From assembly GCA_044870245.1 (NCBI GenBank), contig JBIOYR010000124.1:17064-81063 (forward strand): DNA of 64,000 bases, given 5' to 3'. The DNA comes from DATAFF01 sp044870245 (GTDB lineage Bacteria; Pseudomonadota; Alphaproteobacteria; Rhizobiales; Aestuariivirgaceae). Positions 52,106 to 62,335 of the stretch are shown here, piece by piece. The notes beneath the pieces were generated by a model. The model was not told the DNA's origin. It did no database searches and saw nothing but the letters and a program-made list of their open reading frames with translations. Both the position numbers and the translations under genes were made by a program. Position 1 is the first letter of the stretch. The number at the start of each line of letters is the position of its first letter.

Positions 52106-52906
52106 ATGGCCGAACGCGCCGATTTCATCGAATTCCGGGCACTGACCAAGATCTTCGAGCAGGAGAACGGGCGTGACGTCGAGGTGATCGATCCGCTCGA
52201 CCTTTCGATCGGCGAGGGCGAGTTCGTCGTCTTCGTCGGACCCTCCGGCTGCGGCAAGACAACCGTTATGCGGATGGTCGGCGGCCTCGAGACGCCGACC
52301 ACCGGCGATGTTCTTCTCGAAGGCAAGCCTGTCACCGGGCCAAGCCGCGAGAAGGGCATGGTGTTTCAGTCCTATTCGTCTTTTCCTTGGCTCACCGTCC
52401 TCAGCAACATCCGTTTCGGCCTGCGCTATCGCCGTGACGTCACCGAGGCCGAGAAGGACCGCATTGCCCAGCACTATCTCGAGATCGTCGGCCTGGCGCC
52501 GTTCAGCGATTTCTACATCAACCGCATCTCCGGCGGCATGCGCCAACGGGTGGCGATTGCCCGCACACTCGCCGCCGACCCGCTGGTGCTGCTGATGGAC
52601 GAGCCCTTCGGCGCCCTCGACGCCTTGACCCGCGAACGCCTGCAGCTCCAGCTGCTCGGGCTGCGGCAGGTCGAGCGCAAAACCGTCATCTTCACCACCC
52701 ACGATGTCGACGAGGCGGTTTTTCTGGCCGATCGCATCATCGTATTCTCCGCCCGTCCTGCCAGGGTTCTGAAGGATATTGCGGTGCGGAGCGAGTTGCC
52801 GAGGGACCGCACCTTGGAGGTGATGGAGCTTCCGGCCTTTCGCCGGCTGCGGCGCGAGGTCCTGGCGCTCATCCGCAATGAGGAAATGAGGGACCAGGAG
52901 ACGTGA
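52106..52906 (+). CDS. ABC transporter ATP-binding protein (SsuB/TauB type)
   Basis: The 266-residue protein has Walker A GPSGCGKTT, the Q loop FQSYSSFPWL, signature ISGGMRQRVAIARTL and Walker B LLMDEPFGALDALTRERLQL, with H loop TTHDVDEA. It powers the importer of the cluster. The stop TGA at 52904-52906 is directly followed by the ATG of the next gene at 52907. Confidence 0.94.
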   Translation: MAERADFIEFRALTKIFEQENGRDVEVIDPLDLSIGEGEFVVFVGPSGCGKTTVMRMVGGLETPTTGDVLLEGKPVTGPSREKGMVFQSYSSFPWLTVLSNIRFGLRYRRDVTEAEKDRIAQHYLEIVGLAPFSDFYINRISGGMRQRVAIARTLAADPLVLLMDEPFGALDALTRERLQLQLLGLRQVERKTVIFTTHDVDEAVFLADRIIVFSARPARVLKDIAVRSELPRDRTLEVMELPAFRRLRREVLALIRNEEMRDQET

Positions 52907-53701
52907 ATGAACGGTGAGCTCGATCCGCGTACGTTCGATTTTCGGGGACGCCGGGTGCTGGTGACCGGCGCCAGCCACGGCATCGGATTTGCCGTCGCCA
53001 TGGCCTTTGCCCGCTGCGGCGCAACGCTCGCGATTCTGTCGAGCACCAACGACATCCTCGCCGCTGCCGAACGGATCCGCGACCGGATGGGTGGGGAGGT
53101 CACGGGGAAGATCTGCGATATTGCCGACCGCGCGGCGGTGCGTTCCGCTCTCGGAGATCTCGACCGCATCGACGTTCTCGTCAACAATGCCGGCCTCGAG
53201 CTGATGACGCCGATGACCGAGGAGGGGAGCGGCGTCGAGGAAACCTTCGCCAGGATCATCGAAATAAATGTCGTCGGAACCTATTACGTCACTCGGGAGG
53301 CGCTGGCGCTCATGGGAGCGGGATCGAGCATCGTGATCACCTCCTCGGTCTGGGGCAAATCGGCGGCCGCCGAGTTTGCCGCCTATGTCGCCTCGAAGCA
53401 TGCCAATATCGGCTTCATGCGGGTGCTCGCCAAGGAGCTCGGACCGCGCGGCATCCGGGTCAACGCCGTGTGCCCCGGCTGGGTCAGGACCCGGGCGGCG
53501 ATGCGTTCGTTGCGGGAGGTTTCGGCCAGGGCCGAAAGGAGCGAGGATGATATGCTCGATGGGATCCTTGCTGCCCAGGCGCTGCCCGGATTGATGGAGC
53601 CGGACGATGTCGTCGATCTCTATCTCTTTCTCGCGTCGGATCACGCGCGCAACATGACCGGCCAGGCCATCAATATCGACCGCGGCGAGCTGATGACATG
53701 A
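52907..53701 (+). CDS. Short-chain dehydrogenase/reductase
   Basis: The 264-residue SDR has TGASHGIGFAVAMAFARCGA, DVLVNNAGLE, the Ser-Tyr-Lys set (ITSSVWGKSA; AAYVASKHANIGF) and a PG-motif VCPGWVRT. An insert after the NNAG motif (TEEGSGVEETFARI) is slightly long. It starts immediately after the ATPase gene and its stop overlaps the next SDR start by 4 nt, so it belongs to the same operon. It probably oxidises an alcohol derived from the imported compound. Confidence 0.92.
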   Translation: MNGELDPRTFDFRGRRVLVTGASHGIGFAVAMAFARCGATLAILSSTNDILAAAERIRDRMGGEVTGKICDIADRAAVRSALGDLDRIDVLVNNAGLELMTPMTEEGSGVEETFARIIEINVVGTYYVTREALALMGAGSSIVITSSVWGKSAAAEFAAYVASKHANIGFMRVLAKELGPRGIRVNAVCPGWVRTRAAMRSLREVSARAERSEDDMLDGILAAQALPGLMEPDDVVDLYLFLASDHARNMTGQAINIDRGELMT

Positions 53702-54450
53702 CCACCGACCTTGGAGGCAGATCGGCCATCGTGACCGGTGCGGCAAGCGGTATCGGCCGCGCCATCGCCATCGCGCTGGCCGAGGAGGGTTGCGGTCTTT
53801 TTCTGATCGACCGGGCGCCGCCGGACGAGACCGCCGCCGTTGCCGACACCATCGTCGCTGCCGGAGGCAAGGCATTCGCCGTTCAGGCCGACATTGCCGA
53901 CGAGGCGCAAGTCTTGTCGGCGATCGCCCAGGCGCTCGGCCGCTTCGCCAGGCTCGACATTCTTGTCAACAATGCCGGCATCCTGATCGAGAAGCCGCTG
54001 CTCGACACCACCGCAGCCGATTTCGATGCGGTGCTTGGCGTCAACCTCAGAGGGGCATTTCTGGTCGGCCGCGAGACTTTGCGTCACATGGTCGCGCAAC
54101 GGTCCGGCCGCGTCATCAACATCGCGTCGGAGCTCGCCTATCTTGGTCGCGCCAATACCTCCGTCTACTGCGCATCCAAGGGCGGCATCATCTCGATGAC
54201 CCGCTCCTGGGCCCGCGAATTCGCCCCCGACATCCTCGTCAATGCCATCGCTCCCGGCCCGACCGACACCGCCATGCTGGAGGCTCGCTCCACCGCCCCG
54301 GAGACGCTGGAGAAGGAGACCGACATTCCGCTCCGCCGCATTGCGCGGCCCGAGGAGATCGCCAGCGCTGCGGTGTTTCTCGCCGGGCCAGGGGCAACTT
54401 TCATCACCGGGCAGTGCATCAGCCCGAATGGCGGTGCGGTGATGTTCTGA
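53698..54450 (+). CDS. Short-chain dehydrogenase/reductase
   Basis: The 250-residue SDR has TGAASGIGRAIAIALAEEGC, DILVNNAGIL, INIASELAYLGRA with the catalytic Ser, YCASKGGIISMTRSWA with Tyr and Lys, and NAIAPGPTDT, all standard for FabG-like enzymes. It is coupled by ATGA to the upstream SDR; two adjacent SDRs suggest successive oxidations or two substrates. The ureohydrolase gene follows 16 nt later. Confidence 0.93.
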   Translation: MTTDLGGRSAIVTGAASGIGRAIAIALAEEGCGLFLIDRAPPDETAAVADTIVAAGGKAFAVQADIADEAQVLSAIAQALGRFARLDILVNNAGILIEKPLLDTTAADFDAVLGVNLRGAFLVGRETLRHMVAQRSGRVINIASELAYLGRANTSVYCASKGGIISMTRSWAREFAPDILVNAIAPGPTDTAMLEARSTAPETLEKETDIPLRRIARPEEIASAAVFLAGPGATFITGQCISPNGGAVMF

Positions 54451-54466
54451 GCAGCGGAGGACGACC

Positions 54467-55423
54467 ATGAGCATCGAGGATTTCCAACCTCTGGATTCCG
54501 GCACCGTGCCGCGCTTCGCCGGTCCGTGCAGCTTCATGCGCCTTCCCTTCGCCGAGCCGCAGGAGGTCGATATCGCGCTCCTCGGCGTTCCCTTCGATGG
54601 CGGCACCACCAACCGGACCGGAGCGCGCCATGGCCCGCGCGAGATCCGCAACCAGTCGAGCCTGGTCAGACGTGTCCATCATGTGACCGGGATCTCGCCC
54701 TTCGATCTCGTACGTGTCGCCGATTGCGGTGACGCACCGGTCAACCCGCTCAGCATCGACGACAGCCTGAGCACGATCGAAGCGCATTTTTCCGCCGTTC
54801 GCCAAAGCGCTGCCGTGCCGTTGGCGGTCGGCGGCGATCACCTGATAACGCTGCCGATCCTGCGCGGCCTGGCCGGTGGCGGTCCGGTCGGCCTCATTCA
54901 TTTCGATGCCCATACCGATACCTATGACAGCTTCTTCGGCAGCCGCTACAACCATGGCACCCCGTTTCGCCGCGCCATCGAGGAGGGACTGCTCGATCCG
55001 AAGCGGATGGTCCAGATCGGGCTGCGCGGCGCGATCTCGCATCGCAGCAACTACGACTTCGCCAATGATGCCGGCATTCGCATCATCTTCATCGAGGAGC
55101 TGGTCGAGCGCGGCATCAAGGACGTCATGGGCGAGGCCAGGCGCCTCGTCGGCAGTGAACCGACCTATGTGTCCTTCGACATCGACGTCATCGACCCCTC
55201 GATCGCTCCCGGCACCGGAACGCCCGAGATCGGCGGTCTGACCACCCGCGAGGCGCAAGCGATGATCCGCCTGTTGCGGCCGCTCGATATCGTCGGTGCC
55301 GATCTCGTCGAGGTCTCGCCGCCGCTCGACCCGAGCGGGGGAACCGCCATGACCGGAGCGGTGCTGCTGTTCGAGCTGCTCTGCATTATGGCCGACAGCG
55401 TTTCTCCCCGGCGGAAGCGGTAA
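54467..55423 (+). CDS. Ureohydrolase (agmatinase / guanidino-acid hydrolase)
   Basis: The 318-residue protein has all arginase-family metal motifs intact: GGDH at 122-125, FDAHTDTYD at about 146-154 and SFDIDVIDPSIAPGTGTPE near 236-254. The segment YNHGTPFRRAIEEGL resembles guanidinobutyrase/guanidinopropionase-type enzymes rather than arginase, but the substrate cannot be fixed from sequence alone. The SD GCGGAGGACGACC precedes the ATG. It is the last gene of the NMT1-type importer operon, so the imported compound may carry a guanidino or ureido group. Confidence 0.92.
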   Translation: MSIEDFQPLDSGTVPRFAGPCSFMRLPFAEPQEVDIALLGVPFDGGTTNRTGARHGPREIRNQSSLVRRVHHVTGISPFDLVRVADCGDAPVNPLSIDDSLSTIEAHFSAVRQSAAVPLAVGGDHLITLPILRGLAGGGPVGLIHFDAHTDTYDSFFGSRYNHGTPFRRAIEEGLLDPKRMVQIGLRGAISHRSNYDFANDAGIRIIFIEELVERGIKDVMGEARRLVGSEPTYVSFDIDVIDPSIAPGTGTPEIGGLTTREAQAMIRLLRPLDIVGADLVEVSPPLDPSGGTAMTGAVLLFELLCIMADSVSPRRKR

Positions 55424-55508
55424 AACCGCTCAGGAGCCGGAACTACTCAGGCCCTTGTTCAGTTGGCGCCTCAGGCCGGATGACTCTCCGCCGACCGGGA
55501 GCAGATGC

Positions 55509-56712
55509 ATGCATCGTGATCTGTTGCTGAACGCTGCGCGCGGGATGCATGCCGCCGGCGCGAGGCGCCGGCGAACGACGCTCCTGTGCCTGTCTCACCT
55601 TCGCTGGGAGTTCGTGTATCAGCGACCACAACATCTGATGACCCGGGCGGCGGAAACCCACGACGTCCTTTTTTTCGAAGAGCCGATCTTTGAAGCCGGC
55701 GGTTCCCCGCGCCTCGTCGTCACACGTCATCCGAGCAATGTCACAGTGGCGGTTCCGGTGCTGCGTGCCGGCTGCTCGCCGGTCGAATGGGCGCGTTCGC
55801 AGCGTCGGTTGCTGGACGGCTTGCTCGCCGCCATCGCGCCGGACCGGCTTCTTGCCTGGTACTATACGCCGTTTGCGCTGACCTTCTCGCGCCACCTCGC
55901 TCCCGATCTTTGCGTTTACGACAACATGGACGAGCTTGCCGCATTCCTTGGTGCGCCGCCCGAGCTCGCCGAGCTGGAGCGCGAGCTGTTCCTCAAAGCC
56001 GATATCGTGTTCACCGGCGGACAAAGCCTCTACGACGCGAAACGACGCCGGCATCACGATGTTCATCTGTTCCCCAGCAGCATCGATGCTTCGCATTTTG
56101 GCCAAGCCCGCCTGTCGTTGCCCGAGCCGCCGGATCAGTCGGCAATAGCGCGGCCGCGCCTCGGCTTCTTCGGGGTGATCGACGAGCGCATGGATCTCGA
56201 TCTCGTCGCGACGCTTGCCGATCTCAAGCCCGAGTGGCAGCTGGTCATGATCGGCCCGGTGGTGAAGATCGATCCGGCGACGCTGCCACGGCGGCCGAAT
56301 CTGCATTGGATCGGTCCCAAGGACTATCGCGAGCTTCCCGCCTATCTGGCGGGATGGGATATCGGCATCATGCCCTTCGCTCTCAACGATGCCACCCGTT
56401 TCATCAGCCCGACCAAGACGCCGGAATTTCTTGCCGCCGGCGTGCCGGTGATCTCGACGCCGATCACCGATGTGGTCCGATCCTATGGCGAGCATGGTCT
56501 TGTCGAGATTGCCGGCGACGCCGCGAGCTTTCTCGCGAGCGCGGCGGCCTTGATGCAGCGGCCCAAGGACCGCTGGCTTGCCCGCGTCGACAGCCGTCTC
56601 GCAACCATGTCCTGGGACAAGACCTGGTCGGAAATGAGCGAGCTTCTCATTGCTTCTGCCCACCATGGCCGGGGTCGTCCGGGGAGGCGCGCCATCACAG
56701 GGGAGCATATGG

Positions 56713-56720
<8 letters not shown>
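55509..56720 (+). CDS. Glycosyltransferase, GT-B (family 1/4) type
   Basis: The product of about 403 residues opens LLCLSHLRWEFVYQRPQHLM and has a C-terminal donor-binding half (PRLGFFGVIDERMDLDLVAT, then RFISPTKTPEFLAAGVPVIS), which is typical of GT-B glycosyltransferases. The ATG at 55509 follows GGGAG at 7 nt; ATG 55505 is out of frame. It overlaps the UDP-galactopyranose mutase start by 8 nt, so it is likely a galactofuranosyl transferase working on the mutase product; that is inference from the pairing. Confidence 0.88.
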
Positions 56721-57840
<1,120 letters not shown>

Positions 57841-57876
57841 CTATAGCGCTCCGGACAGGAAAAAAGGCTGGTAATC

Positions 57877-58695
57877 ATGGCCATCTCGCTTGTGTGGTCG
57901 CGGCGTCTCGTCATGGCCGTCATCGCGGCAGCAGGCTTCGCGCTTGGGGCCTCTGCGTCGGTTTCGAAGGCTGCGGAGGGCGATGTCGTCGTGTTCGCCG
58001 CCGCCTCGCTGAAGAACGCGCTCGATCAGGTCGCCAAGGAGTGGGGCGCCAGATCGGGTGGCAGGAAGGTGGTGGTCTCCTACGCCGCGTCCTCGGCCCT
58101 CGCCAAGCAGATCGAGAACGGCGCCCCGGCCGACATATTCGCCTCTGCCGATCTCGACTGGATGGATTACCTCGCCAGGAAGGGCCTCATCCAGCCCGAT
58201 ACGCGCGTCAATCTCCTGGGCAATCAGCTCGTTCTCGTCGCATCCAGGGACTCGATCGCCAAGGTCGAGATGGGGTCCAGGCTCGATCTTGAGGCGGCCC
58301 TCGGCGATGGTCGCCTGGCAATGGCCAATGTCGACTCGGTGCCGGCCGGCAAATATGGCAAGGCCGCGCTGCAGAAGCTCGGCGCCTGGGATGCCGTCAA
58401 GGACAGGCTCGCCCAGGCCGAGAACGTGCGGGCGGCGCTGCAGCTCGTCGCGCGCGGCGAGGCGCCGCTCGGCATCGTCTATCTCACCGATGCGGCATCT
58501 GATCCCAAGCTGAAGGTGCTCGCGACCTTTCCGGAGAACAGCCACCCGCCGATCATCTATCCGATCGCCATCCTCAAGAGCTCGTCCAACCCAGCCGCCA
58601 GATCGTTCTTCGAGTTCATGCGCGGTGCCGACGCCAAGGGCGCCTTCGACAAGCAGGGCTTCAGCGTCCTCAACAAGTCGGTGCCGGGATCCTGA
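57877..58695 (+). CDS. modA: Molybdate ABC transporter substrate-binding protein
   Basis: The 272-residue protein has a signal peptide (MAVIAAAGFALGASASVSKA) and the ModA pattern: VVVFAAASLKNALDQVAKEW, SYAASSALAKQIENGAPADI and FASADLDWMDYLARKGLIQ, which supply the molybdate pocket. It captures molybdate in the periplasm. It starts 36 nt after glf; the short leader contains no obvious Moco riboswitch. modB follows 11 nt later. Confidence 0.95.
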   Translation: MAISLVWSRRLVMAVIAAAGFALGASASVSKAAEGDVVVFAAASLKNALDQVAKEWGARSGGRKVVVSYAASSALAKQIENGAPADIFASADLDWMDYLARKGLIQPDTRVNLLGNQLVLVASRDSIAKVEMGSRLDLEAALGDGRLAMANVDSVPAGKYGKAALQKLGAWDAVKDRLAQAENVRAALQLVARGEAPLGIVYLTDAASDPKLKVLATFPENSHPPIIYPIAILKSSSNPAARSFFEFMRGADAKGAFDKQGFSVLNKSVPGS

Positions 58696-58706
58696 TCGGT
58701 GCTGCG

Positions 58707-59405
58707 GTGCCGGCGGATTGGCTCAGCAGCGAGGAATGGACGGCTGTCCGTCTGAGCCTGCTGGTCGCCTCGACCGCGGTGGTGGCGAGCCTGCCGTTTG
58801 GCCTGCTGCTCGCCTATCTCCTGGCCAGGGGCCGCTTCTATGGCAAGACCCTGCTCGACACCGTCGTCCACCTGCCGCTGATCCTGCCGCCGGTGGTGAC
58901 CGGCTATCTGCTGCTGCTGGGCTTCGGCAGAAAGGCGCCGATCGGCGCCTTTCTTGCCGACAATTTCGGCATCGTCTTCTCCTTCCGCTGGACGGGCGCG
59001 GCGCTTGCCTGCGCGGTGATGGGCTTTCCCTTCATGGTGCGCGCCATCCGCTTGTCGATCGAGGCCGTCGACCGCAAGCTCGAAGCAGCCGCCCTGACGC
59101 TCGGCGCGAGCCCGCCCTTCGTCTTCATGGCCGTCACCCTGCCGCTGATCCTTCCCGGGATCATCGCCGGCATGATCCTCTCCTTCGCCAAATCGATGGG
59201 CGAGTTCGGCGCCACCATCACCTTCGTCTCGAACATCCCCGGCGAGACCCAGACGCTGCCCTCCGCCATCTACACCTTCACCCAGGTGCCGGGCGGCGAT
59301 GCCGGCGCCATGCGCCTCACGCTGATATCGATCGCGATCTCCATGGCGGCGCTGATCGGCTCGGAGATGCTGGCGCGTTTCGTTGGCCGCCGTGTCTCGT
59401 CCTGA
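58707..59405 (+). CDS. modB: Molybdate ABC transporter permease
   Basis: The 232-residue protein has about five helices and the ModB loop KLEAAALTLGASPPFVFMAV, followed by GGIIAGMILSFAKSMGEFGAT-like sequence (IIAGMILSFAKSMGEFGAT). It carries molybdate across the membrane with ModC. The start is GTG at 58707; the modC start lies 14 nt before its stop. Confidence 0.95.
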   Translation: MPADWLSSEEWTAVRLSLLVASTAVVASLPFGLLLAYLLARGRFYGKTLLDTVVHLPLILPPVVTGYLLLLGFGRKAPIGAFLADNFGIVFSFRWTGAALACAVMGFPFMVRAIRLSIEAVDRKLEAAALTLGASPPFVFMAVTLPLILPGIIAGMILSFAKSMGEFGATITFVSNIPGETQTLPSAIYTFTQVPGGDAGAMRLTLISIAISMAALIGSEMLARFVGRRVSS

Positions 59406-60066
59406 CGGTCTCGAGGTCGCGCTCTATCATCGCCTGGGCGATTTCACGATCGACATCGCCTTCCGCACCGACAGCGGCGCCACCGCGCTGTTCGGTCCAT
59501 CGGGCGCCGGCAAGACGACGGTGCTCCATGCCATTGCCGGCCTCCTGCGGCCGGAGCGCGGCCGGATCGTCTTCGCTCGGCGCGTCATGCTGGACACCGC
59601 CGAGAACACTTTCGTGCCGCCCTACCGCCGCGAGGTGGGCTATGTGTTCCAGGATGGCCGCCTCTTTCCCCATCTGACGGTCCGACAGAACCTCCTCTTC
59701 GGCCGCTTCTTTGCCCGCCGCCAGCGGCGCCGCCATGATGGAATGACGTTCGACAATGTGGTCGGCCTGCTCGGCATCGAGCACATTCTGAGCCGTCGGC
59801 CGGTCAACCTGTCGGGCGGCGAGCGGCAGCGCGTCGCCATCGGCCGGGCGCTTCTTGCCGAACCCTGCATGCTGCTGATGGACGAGCCTCTGGCGGCGCT
59901 TGACGCGGCCCGCAAAGCCGAGATCCTGCCGGTGCTCGAACGGCTCAGGGACGTGTCGCGTGTGCCGATCCTCTATGTGTCGCATGATGTGGCGGAAGTT
60001 TCGAGGATCGCCACCAATGTCATTGCGATGGAGAATGGCCGGGCAGGTGAGCGATGGCAAAGCTGA
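59392..60066 (+). CDS. modC: Molybdate ABC transporter ATP-binding protein, short form
   Basis: The product of about 224 residues has Walker A GPSGAGKTT, Q loop FQDGRLFPHL, signature LSGGERQRVAIGRALL and Walker B MLLMDEPLAALD with H loop SHDVAEV. It ends shortly after the ABC domain. ModC proteins are usually 350-360 residues with a C-terminal TOBE/MOP domain that binds molybdate and regulates transport; that domain is missing here. The start is GTG at 59392, overlapping modB, with TTG 59383 as an alternative. Its stop overlaps the modE start by 13 nt. Confidence 0.92.
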   Translation: MSRPDGLEVALYHRLGDFTIDIAFRTDSGATALFGPSGAGKTTVLHAIAGLLRPERGRIVFARRVMLDTAENTFVPPYRREVGYVFQDGRLFPHLTVRQNLLFGRFFARRQRRRHDGMTFDNVVGLLGIEHILSRRPVNLSGGERQRVAIGRALLAEPCMLLMDEPLAALDAARKAEILPVLERLRDVSRVPILYVSHDVAEVSRIATNVIAMENGRAGERWQS

Positions 60067-60392
60067 GCATCCGCATCGATCTCGAGCACAATGCCAGGCT
60101 TGGTCCGGGCAAGGTGCTGGTCCTCGAACGCATCGCCGAGCATGGCTCGATTGCCGCTGCCGGACGGTCCCTGTCCATGTCCTATCGCCGCGTCTGGGAA
60201 TTGGTGTCGGAGATCAACGCCGCCTTTCGCGAACCGCTCGTGACCTCGCGCATGGGCGGCCAGAAGGGTGGCGGCGCGACGCTCACTCCGCTCGGCCGGG
60301 CCGTCGTCCAGGAATATCGCCTGATGGAACGCAAGGCGCTGAAGGCGGTCGCGCGCCAGCTCCGCCTGTTCGACGATGCCAGCCGGCCGTAG
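60054..60392 (+). CDS. ModE-type winged-helix regulator, N-terminal domain only
   Basis: The 112-residue protein matches the N-terminal LysR-like DNA-binding domain of ModE: VLVLERIAEHGSIAAAGRSL, MSYRRVWELVSEINAAF, and GGQKGGGATLTPLGRAVVQE. Full ModE (about 260 residues) adds two MOP domains that bind molybdate; they are absent, so it cannot sense molybdate in the usual way. The gene overlaps modC by 13 nt and closes the mod operon. Confidence 0.9.
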   Translation: MAKLSIRIDLEHNARLGPGKVLVLERIAEHGSIAAAGRSLSMSYRRVWELVSEINAAFREPLVTSRMGGQKGGGATLTPLGRAVVQEYRLMERKALKAVARQLRLFDDASRP

Positions 60393-60397
60393 GCGGC

Positions 60398-62335
60398 CTA
60401 CTGCCTGACAAACCCCATTGCGGTGAGCCGCGGCTCGGCCTTGCTCAGCATCGCTTCGAAGCGCGCGAGCGCTTGCGCATTGCGCGGCTCCTTGCGCACC
60501 GCGAAATCGTAATGCTCCTCCGCCAGCGGAATGAACGACAGCTGCAGCTCATCCGCCACCTGCTTGATCGCCACGCCCCAATCGGCGCGGCCCTGCGCCA
60601 CGCTCGCCGCCACCGCATTGTGCGATCTTGGCTGGTTCCAATAGCCGGATGGTCGCGCCCCGCCGAGCAGCCGATCGATCAGCACCCGCGTTCCTGCACC
60701 CTGGTTGCGGTTGACCATGATGCAATCGGAATCGGCAAGCGCCGCGGCAACGGCCTGCTCCGGAGTCTTGCCCTCGAAGCGCATGTCGCCCGGCCGGAAC
60801 ACCAGGCCCTGCATCCGTCGCCAGCCCTTGATCAGCCGCATGTCCTGCGAGAGGAACGAAAGATTATAGACATCGCTCTCCGGCTCGAGCAGATGGATCG
60901 GCGCGACATCGCATTCGCCGCGCTGCAGCGCCTTGAGCCCGCCCAGGCTGCCCAGCGCCAGGATGCGAACGCTCGCTCCCTGCTCGATCAGCATGCTGAC
61001 GACTTGATCGAGCCCGATGCAGTGGCTTCCCATGATGACGAGCTCCGGCAAGCGCAGCCGGTTCGTCAGCAGCCTGACGGTCACTGGGCTTCCGGCCGCC
61101 AGCGCATCGGACATCGGGCCGATCGCAAAGAAGCCGTCGGCCTGCGAGAAGGCGGTGACGGCGCCGGAGCCCTTGCTGACCGGATGGGCTACCACCCCCT
61201 GCGGTCCTTCCGACAGTCCGACCATCACGAACTCGGCGCGACCGAGCTCGGAGGTGACCCGCACCGGGACGACCGCATCGATATCGCTCTCCTGGCGTGG
61301 CGGCAGACCGGCCATGATGCGCAAGATCGGCGCAACGATGTCGTGGAAGGTGAACATGGCCGATGTCGGAAAGCCCGGCAGCACCACCACCGGCTTGCCG
61401 TCGCACACTGCTAGGCACAGCGGCTTGCCAGGCTTGAGCGCCACGCCATGGACGATGATGCCGGGCTTGCCCAGCTCCGCGACGATCCGATAGGTGAGGT
61501 CGCCCGCACCCTTCGAGGTCCCGCCCGACAGGATCACTGCGTCCGCCGCGTCGAAGGCCGTGCGCACCGCTTGCGCCAACCGTTCCTCGTCATCGGGCAG
61601 CGCCGGTTGGCGCAGCGCCGTGCAGTTGTTCTCCTCGAGCGCCGCCGCGACGATCGGCCCGTTCGAATCATAGACCCCGGCCGGCGGCAGCGGCGCGCCC
61701 GGCTCGACAAGCTCGTTGCCGGTCGACAGAACGGCGACCCGCGGCTTGCGCCACACCTTGGCGCCCGCCTTGCCGACCGCCGCCAACATGCCGATCTCGA
61801 GCGCGCCGATCACGCTGCCCTTGTGCAGCAGGACCTGGCCGCGCGCAATGTCGGACCCGGCAAAGGCGATGTTCTGCCCCGGGCTGACGGCGCGATGAAC
61901 CGCGATCGCACCGCCCTCGGCCGGGTTGGTGTGCTCGATCATCACCATCGCATCGGCGCCGCGCGGCACCGGTCCGCCGGTCGCGACATAGGTGGCGGTC
62001 TGCGGCTTCACCGTGATCTCGGGCACCGTGCCGCAGGCGATCGTCTCGGGATTGAGCGTGAGCCTGATCGGTGCGGATTGCGAGGCTTGCTGCAGATCAT
62101 CGGAACGCACCGCAAAGCCGTCGACCACCGACCTGTCGAAGGGCGGCGTATCGACCGGCGCCACCACGTCTGCAGCGAGGACCCGCCCGAGCAGGTCCTC
62201 GAGCATCACCTCTTCCGTGCCGAGCGGCTTCGGCTTGAGCGCCCGCTGGAAAGCCGCGATCGCCTCCTCGCGCGACAGCACGCGCAGGAACTGCTCCTGC
62301 TCGGGCGACGATGTTGGACGATTGTCGGTGGTCAC
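60398..62335 (-). CDS. MoeA-like molybdopterin protein fused to a substrate-binding-like domain
   Basis: The 645-residue protein has a MoeA part (residues about 15-410): TPPFDRSVVDGFAVRSDD, FAGSDIARGQVLLHKGSVIG, ILSGGTSKGAGDLTYRI and LKPGKPLCLAVCDGKPVVVL with LPGFPTSAMF. These are the motifs for molybdate insertion into molybdopterin. Residues about 420-645 form a periplasmic-binding-protein-like domain (LPELVIMGSHCIGLDQVVSM, LQRGECDVAPIHLLEPES) lacking a signal peptide, so it is cytoplasmic. It may sense or deliver a small anion or cofactor. The start is GTG at 62335, overlapping the upstream stop (GTGA). Confidence 0.9.
   Translation of the reverse strand: MTTDNRPTSSPEQEQFLRVLSREEAIAAFQRALKPKPLGTEEVMLEDLLGRVLAADVVAPVDTPPFDRSVVDGFAVRSDDLQQASQSAPIRLTLNPETIACGTVPEITVKPQTATYVATGGPVPRGADAMVMIEHTNPAEGGAIAVHRAVSPGQNIAFAGSDIARGQVLLHKGSVIGALEIGMLAAVGKAGAKVWRKPRVAVLSTGNELVEPGAPLPPAGVYDSNGPIVAAALEENNCTALRQPALPDDEERLAQAVRTAFDAADAVILSGGTSKGAGDLTYRIVAELGKPGIIVHGVALKPGKPLCLAVCDGKPVVVLPGFPTSAMFTFHDIVAPILRIMAGLPPRQESDIDAVVPVRVTSELGRAEFVMVGLSEGPQGVVAHPVSKGSGAVTAFSQADGFFAIGPMSDALAAGSPVTVRLLTNRLRLPELVIMGSHCIGLDQVVSMLIEQGASVRILALGSLGGLKALQRGECDVAPIHLLEPESDVYNLSFLSQDMRLIKGWRRMQGLVFRPGDMRFEGKTPEQAVAAALADSDCIMVNRNQGAGTRVLIDRLLGGARPSGYWNQPRSHNAVAASVAQGRADWGVAIKQVADELQLSFIPLAEEHYDFAVRKEPRNAQALARFEAMLSKAEPRLTAMGFVRQ

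Noticed and set aside
57841..57876. Moco riboswitch or ModE operator before modA
   Set aside because: The gap is only 36 nt. A CTATAGCG word resembles half of a ModE site, but no second half is present.
60393..60410. Fourth copy of the heptamer palindrome
   Set aside because: Only a short TAGGC/GCCTA pair with one ACTGCCT unit is present, and it lies at the end of the MoeA fusion coding sequence; probably coincidence.
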